A DNA stretch of 64,000 nucleotides, from the NCBI GenBank assembly GCA_018907035.1, contig JACCIC010000189.1, forward strand, positions 766,001 to 830,000, read 5' to 3'. The first letter of the stretch is position 1; every line of letters begins with the position of its first letter. The translations under genes were made by a program, and so were the position numbers. The stretch is from Sycobia sp. Sy_11 (Eukaryota; Arthropoda; Insecta; Hymenoptera; Epichrysomallidae). The notes below the pieces were generated by a model, which had not been told where the DNA came from, ran no database searches, and worked only from the letters and a program-made list of their open reading frames with translations. Below, piece by piece: positions 59,890 through 64,000 of the stretch.

Positions 59890-60720
59890 TATGTAAGACG
59901 CGCGCGTCCCTATCGTATTGGTTACGTTGCGCCCGCGCACATGGCGGGCGCGGGCGTCCGCCCCCCCCCTAAACGCGACCCCCGCCCCAACGGACGCGAT
60001 GATAAATCGAGCGCTCGGCGCGACACGCAATAATCGAACGGTCGCCCACGCTCCTGGTTTCGGAAATATATTATTGTTACGGAGGAAAAGAGGGAGACGT
60101 CTCCCCCCCCCATCACCCTGTCTTTTCCTTTTCGTAGCGAAGTTACGTCGTACTACTATTGACGGACAAGGGGGGGGGGGCGAATCACCTCTTCTGCACG
60201 GTCACTGGGTCGCCGGCCCGCGCGCCACCTGTTGTTCCGCTCCTGCTGCGGTGCACCCTCCCCGCGACTTACCCGGCAATCCCCCCCCCTGTCTCATTTT
60301 CTTTACCTCCTCGGACTAATGGCCGTTTAATGTCAGGCTTACTTACTTCTATATACGACTCTGCCCTTATTCCTTTTCTTTGTTTACCACCTCGAGTGCA
60401 CTTATACACATGCATTGCCGACGTATCCAGCAGGGCTGTGGCCTGTGTATCCCGCCTCCCCCTCCCCTCGCCGCGCTCGTTCCTACCCGATAAGGTCCGC
60501 CGAGGTCTCCGGCACGCGCCGAGAGTATATATATATACACATCCAGTATTCGTACTCGGATAAGCCGGATGATGCATCCAGACGAAACGAGCTCCGTACA
60601 TATTTTTTCAGCTCGTATTTTCCCTTTTATCTGATGGTGGGGACTTTCACTTTGACGGCTCTGTCGCGCGCTTCACGACCTCCCACCCCCCTCTTGTATT
60701 CACGAACTCGCCGGTATATT
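59890..60720. other. CpG-rich block
   Basis: GC-rich DNA with C runs near 59960 and 60103 and a ten-G run at 60171-60180. No domain in any frame. Confidence 0.55.
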
Positions 60721-60730
60721 TAACCTGTAT

Positions 60731-60761
60731 GTGTATGTATGTATGTATGTATATATATATA
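60731..60761. repeat. (TATG)n then (TA)n tract
   Basis: About five TATG units followed by a short TA run. Confidence 0.88.
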
Positions 60762-60989
60762 TCGATCGAACGGCACTTTTCACTGTCCAGTCTCCATCAG
60801 ATAAAAGCTCCGGTCCTGGATAGTTGGCACCTGACTTTGAAAACCTAACGGGATTCCTGGATCCGTGCCAATATATATATATATCGGCGCACGCTACGTC
60901 TCGTCTCGCCCGATGGGAGCAGCCCCCGCGGCTGAAGTCTCATCTATTGTGTACGGCCGCAAATCTCTTTATATATGCCACATCGTATC

Positions 60990-61020
60990 AAAAAAAAAAA
61001 AAAAAAAATAAAAAAAAATA
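60990..61020. repeat. Poly-A tract with one T
   Basis: About 18 A, then T and further A. Confidence 0.88.
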
Positions 61021-61280
61021 TCGATCGTGCACCAGCGCAGAGGATAATTGTCGCGCCCGTCCGGATTATTTGTTACTCGCGGCGTTGGGGGAGGAAGAGA
61101 GGGAGACCGAGAGACGATAGAGAGTGGGTGAGTAGCGGTCGAGGGACGGGGGGAGGGTGGCCGATCCTTCTCTGACGTATATGGCGGTGCAGCGGAAAAT
61201 CAGGTTATATACGTGGCAGTCCGTTGAGCCGCTGGTAAGCCGACGGGGAATGGGGGAGATGAGAAACAGGCTTTTTTTTT

Positions 61281-61300
61281 GCCGCCGCCGCCGCCGCCGC
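61281..61300. repeat. (GCC)n trinucleotide run
   Basis: About six to seven GCC units. Confidence 0.88.
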
Positions 61301-61499
61301 TCCGTAATGTTAAACGCATCGGGGGCAATTTACATTCATCGGGTCTTATTGCGAATTTTATCATTTATCGCGGCGCAACTGGTAACCGAGCGGCCGATCC
61401 CTCCGGAACTATCAATTAATGATATCAACGCGTGTACGCACGATGGCAAATGAATCGTTTTGAGTACCTTTATGCTGGAATTTATTTGATTTTATTTAA

Positions 61500-61501
<2 letters not shown>

Positions 61502-61547
<46 letters not shown>
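61502..61547. repeat. (TA)n microsatellite
   Basis: About 46 bp of TA followed by CATA units. Confidence 0.95.
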
Positions 61548-61551
<4 letters not shown>

Positions 61552-61559
61552 CATATATA

Positions 61560-62520
61560 TAAAATAAGTAGATCGATAACCTGTTTTCGGCTGAATATAC
61601 GACAGACGTTAATGCTACCATAATTACTACAAAAGCGCCATTAAGATACTCATTTGAGTTAGTAAATTAAGATCTTTATACATCGTGTTCTTTAATTTAT
61701 GTTAATTAATATGCCTTACGGAAAAAAATTTCAATAAATATATTATATTCATCATTGAATGTTATTTTTCCGTTCCACTTACCTATAACGTGTTTCTAAT
61801 CAAATAAAGAATCGATGTTAATTATTGATTTTTTTAAGCGATATTTTTTTAAAGTTTATTTTGCCTTTTCTTTAATTTGGAAATAATATCATCGTGTAAA
61901 GAAAGAAAAGATGCAGTTGAAGTTTAAATAAAGATATCACAGCAATGTTAATCTTCCAAAAATATGACAATTGCATGAAAATGGCCCATATTTCGCCATA
62001 ACTACCCTCAATGAAATACAGCGGACACGTTTATTGTGTAATTAATGGCCTTAAAATAAAATGAGAATATAATAATCCCAAATTCATCATTATAACGAAA
62101 ATCGAATGACCATTCGTTTAATGCTCAGTCATTGCTGGTCAAGCAACTTTTCACCCATTCTATCAACTTTACCATATCGATTTTCCATTAATTTTCAACC
62201 AGTCGTTCTATTGGGCATTTTTTGATTTTTATAAACAGTTGCGAGAAATCGCTTCGTTTTTTACCAACAATTGATAAAACATTCGAGGACTGGTCAAAAT
62301 TTGGCATAAAAAAATCTTCTCGATTTCTGCCAGGCAAAAGCGGAGTAAAATCTATTATCTTAATGTTCAAAATTAATGTGTAGAACGGACGGACTATTTC
62401 AACGATAAAATCTATTTAAAATGACGTTGAAATTAGTACGACGCATATATGGGAGTGCATTGTCGCTAAGCCAGACCATCGATAAAACCTAATTAGCTGA
62501 ATATATAAAAAACAAGAATG
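61560..62520. other. AT-rich non-coding block
   Basis: Complex sequence with no array. Short frames only, and no gene or element recognised. Confidence 0.55.
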
Positions 62521-62551
62521 ATTCCTAAAAAAACATATACAACAGTATACA

Positions 62552-62559
<8 letters not shown>

Positions 62560-62607
<48 letters not shown>
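62560..62607. repeat. (TA)n microsatellite
   Basis: About 48 bp of perfect TA. Confidence 0.95.
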
Positions 62608-62610
<3 letters not shown>

Positions 62611-62639
62611 TATACATATACATTTATAAAGAGAGAAAG

Positions 62640-62989
62640 AGTCAGCAGAGCGTCCCCGCAGAGAGATCCAAACGCGCCACATCCCCCCGCCCCAGCCGCC
62701 CCTTTCTCCGCAACGCACAATGGAGAAATTAGAAACAGGTTGTTACGGGAACGAGACGGCGGCGGCGTCGGAAGAGCGCGCAGGACGGGCGGGCGGGGGT
62801 TTTGGTGGTCGAAAAAAGAGCAATCGAGTGAAAATTTAGTGCCTCGCATTAAAGAGAGCTCGGGACCACACCTCGGTGCCGCCTGCTCTTCTTTTTCTTC
62901 CTCCTTCGCCTCCCCCGCCCCCTCGTCGACCCCCTTTCGTCCTTTCCGCGCACGGACGAGAGACCCCGGCGAGACAGGTCCGAGATAGT

Positions 62990-63030
<41 letters not shown>

Positions 63031-63320
63031 GGCTACATTCCACGCGGCGCGCGCGCGCGCGGGGGGATTATTCTCATCGTGTGCATATACATATATATGT
63101 ATGTACGTACGTATGTATGTATATATATATTAATGGACGCTTGGGACTGCGGGATGAGCGATGAATTTTGTGGAACGCTTCCTGCGCGGTGGCGGCTCGG
63201 AGCTCTGGCCTCTGTTGTGGCGTGCAGGCGCGCGCGCTCTTTTTCCCTGTTTTGTATAAATATGTAAGACCACCCGCGCGCCGGTGCACGGTGTGTCCCC
63301 TTCCCCTCCCCTTCACATCT
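62640..63320. other. CpG-rich block
   Basis: GC-rich DNA with a GA array, a CG run at 63047-63060 and a TATG/TACG stretch at 63081-63131. No coding frame accepted. Confidence 0.55.
62994..63027. repeat. (GA)n microsatellite
   Basis: About 34 bp of GA. Confidence 0.95.
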
Positions 63321-63367
63321 CGGAAAACGTCGTATGCAATGTACCTTGTATATGTGTATACGGGAAG

Positions 63368-63368
<1 letters not shown>

Positions 63369-63411
<43 letters not shown>
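63369..63411. repeat. (TA)n microsatellite
   Basis: About 43 bp of perfect TA. Confidence 0.95.
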
Positions 63412-63415
<4 letters not shown>

Positions 63416-63507
63416 CCAGTGGCAGTAACGCGCACCGAGTATAATACCTCGGGTATATAATGCATTGAAGTGATGTGAAGACGTTTTTTGCGCCGAAAAA
63501 GCAGTAA

Positions 63508-63509
<2 letters not shown>

Positions 63510-63558
<49 letters not shown>
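63510..63558. repeat. (TA)n microsatellite
   Basis: About 49 bp of perfect TA, only about 100 bp after the previous one. Confidence 0.95.
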
Positions 63559-63561
<3 letters not shown>

Positions 63562-63589
63562 GTTCAGTTTCGGAGGAAACAAAGGTAAC

Positions 63590-64000
63590 ATGAGCGGCGC
63601 AGTCGAAGGAGTCGAAGACCCGTCGATCGGCCGTTTGTTTATGCCTGATTACAAACGTCGCCTCGATCTTTTTCTTTTGTGTTCCTTTTCTTACTTGTTT
63701 ACCCCCGCCTCCCCCCCCATCGTTTCGAGAAAATCGATTCGTTCGACTCCGCCGATGATGATATTGTCGCGTGCATTGTTAATTCGCCTGCGGATAGATG
63801 TTAATGGATGCGTTATTAGACAGTCGTCGTGTTCTTCGGAATATTTAGTCGAGGGACGCCCCGACATTTTGCCAATATTTGATTTTAAATTGAAAATAGT
63901 CGAACAGGATTAAGCTTGATTATCGTGAGGGGAAAATATCCGATCGAATTCGTCTCTCATTAGCGTGGGGCTCGGTCCATAAACTTTACGAATTGAAGGA
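63590..64000. other. Mixed-composition end of window
   Basis: An ATG at 63591 opens a 107-codon frame to 63913 with varied composition but no recognisable domain. Upstream of that ATG the same frame runs only through a TA array. The right end cuts off any continuation. Confidence 0.4.

Overview
This is a 64 kb piece of a eukaryotic nuclear genome, most likely from an insect. It has short GT-AG introns, AT-rich blocks alternating with CpG-rich blocks where CpG is clearly not depleted, and very many (TA)n, (GA)n and (GT)n microsatellites. That mix would suit a hymenopteran such as an ant or wasp, but the order is an inference and the species cannot be told from the sequence. There are no bacterial operons, no rRNA, no CRISPR array and no intact transposon that I can recognise.

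One protein-coding gene is convincing. It lies at 15084-16979 on the + strand: six coding exons that join in frame into a 261-residue secreted chymotrypsin-fold serine protease (family S1). It has a signal peptide, a short basic propeptide ending at R-IVGG, the His/Asp/Ser triad in TAAHC, NDIGLI and GDSGGP contexts, and six cysteines in the positions of three standard disulfides. A TATA box sits 48 bases upstream of the start codon. Position 189 (chymotrypsin numbering) is Ser, so the enzyme should not be a trypsin. Such proteases usually serve digestion, venom or haemolymph cascades; nothing here decides between these.

Layout. 1-9600 is mostly AT-rich non-coding DNA with TA arrays, one GC-rich patch near 2 kb and a dense microsatellite cluster at 5.6-6.0 kb. 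9.6-12.4 kb is GC-mixed. 12.4-18.88 kb is AT-rich, carries the protease gene and has no long TA array. 18.9-33 kb alternates AT-rich DNA with CpG-rich patches and many microsatellites. 33.8-46 kb and 49-52.3 kb hold the strongest CpG-rich blocks. 53-58 kb is mostly AT-rich with two open frames of unknown status. 58-63.9 kb ends with further CpG-rich blocks.

Most long open frames here are artefacts of microsatellites (runs of YI, RE, SL, VC or TH) or of stop-poor GC-rich DNA, and I have not called them genes. The CpG-rich blocks could hold promoters, enhancers or untranslated first exons of genes outside the window, but the sequence alone does not show this.
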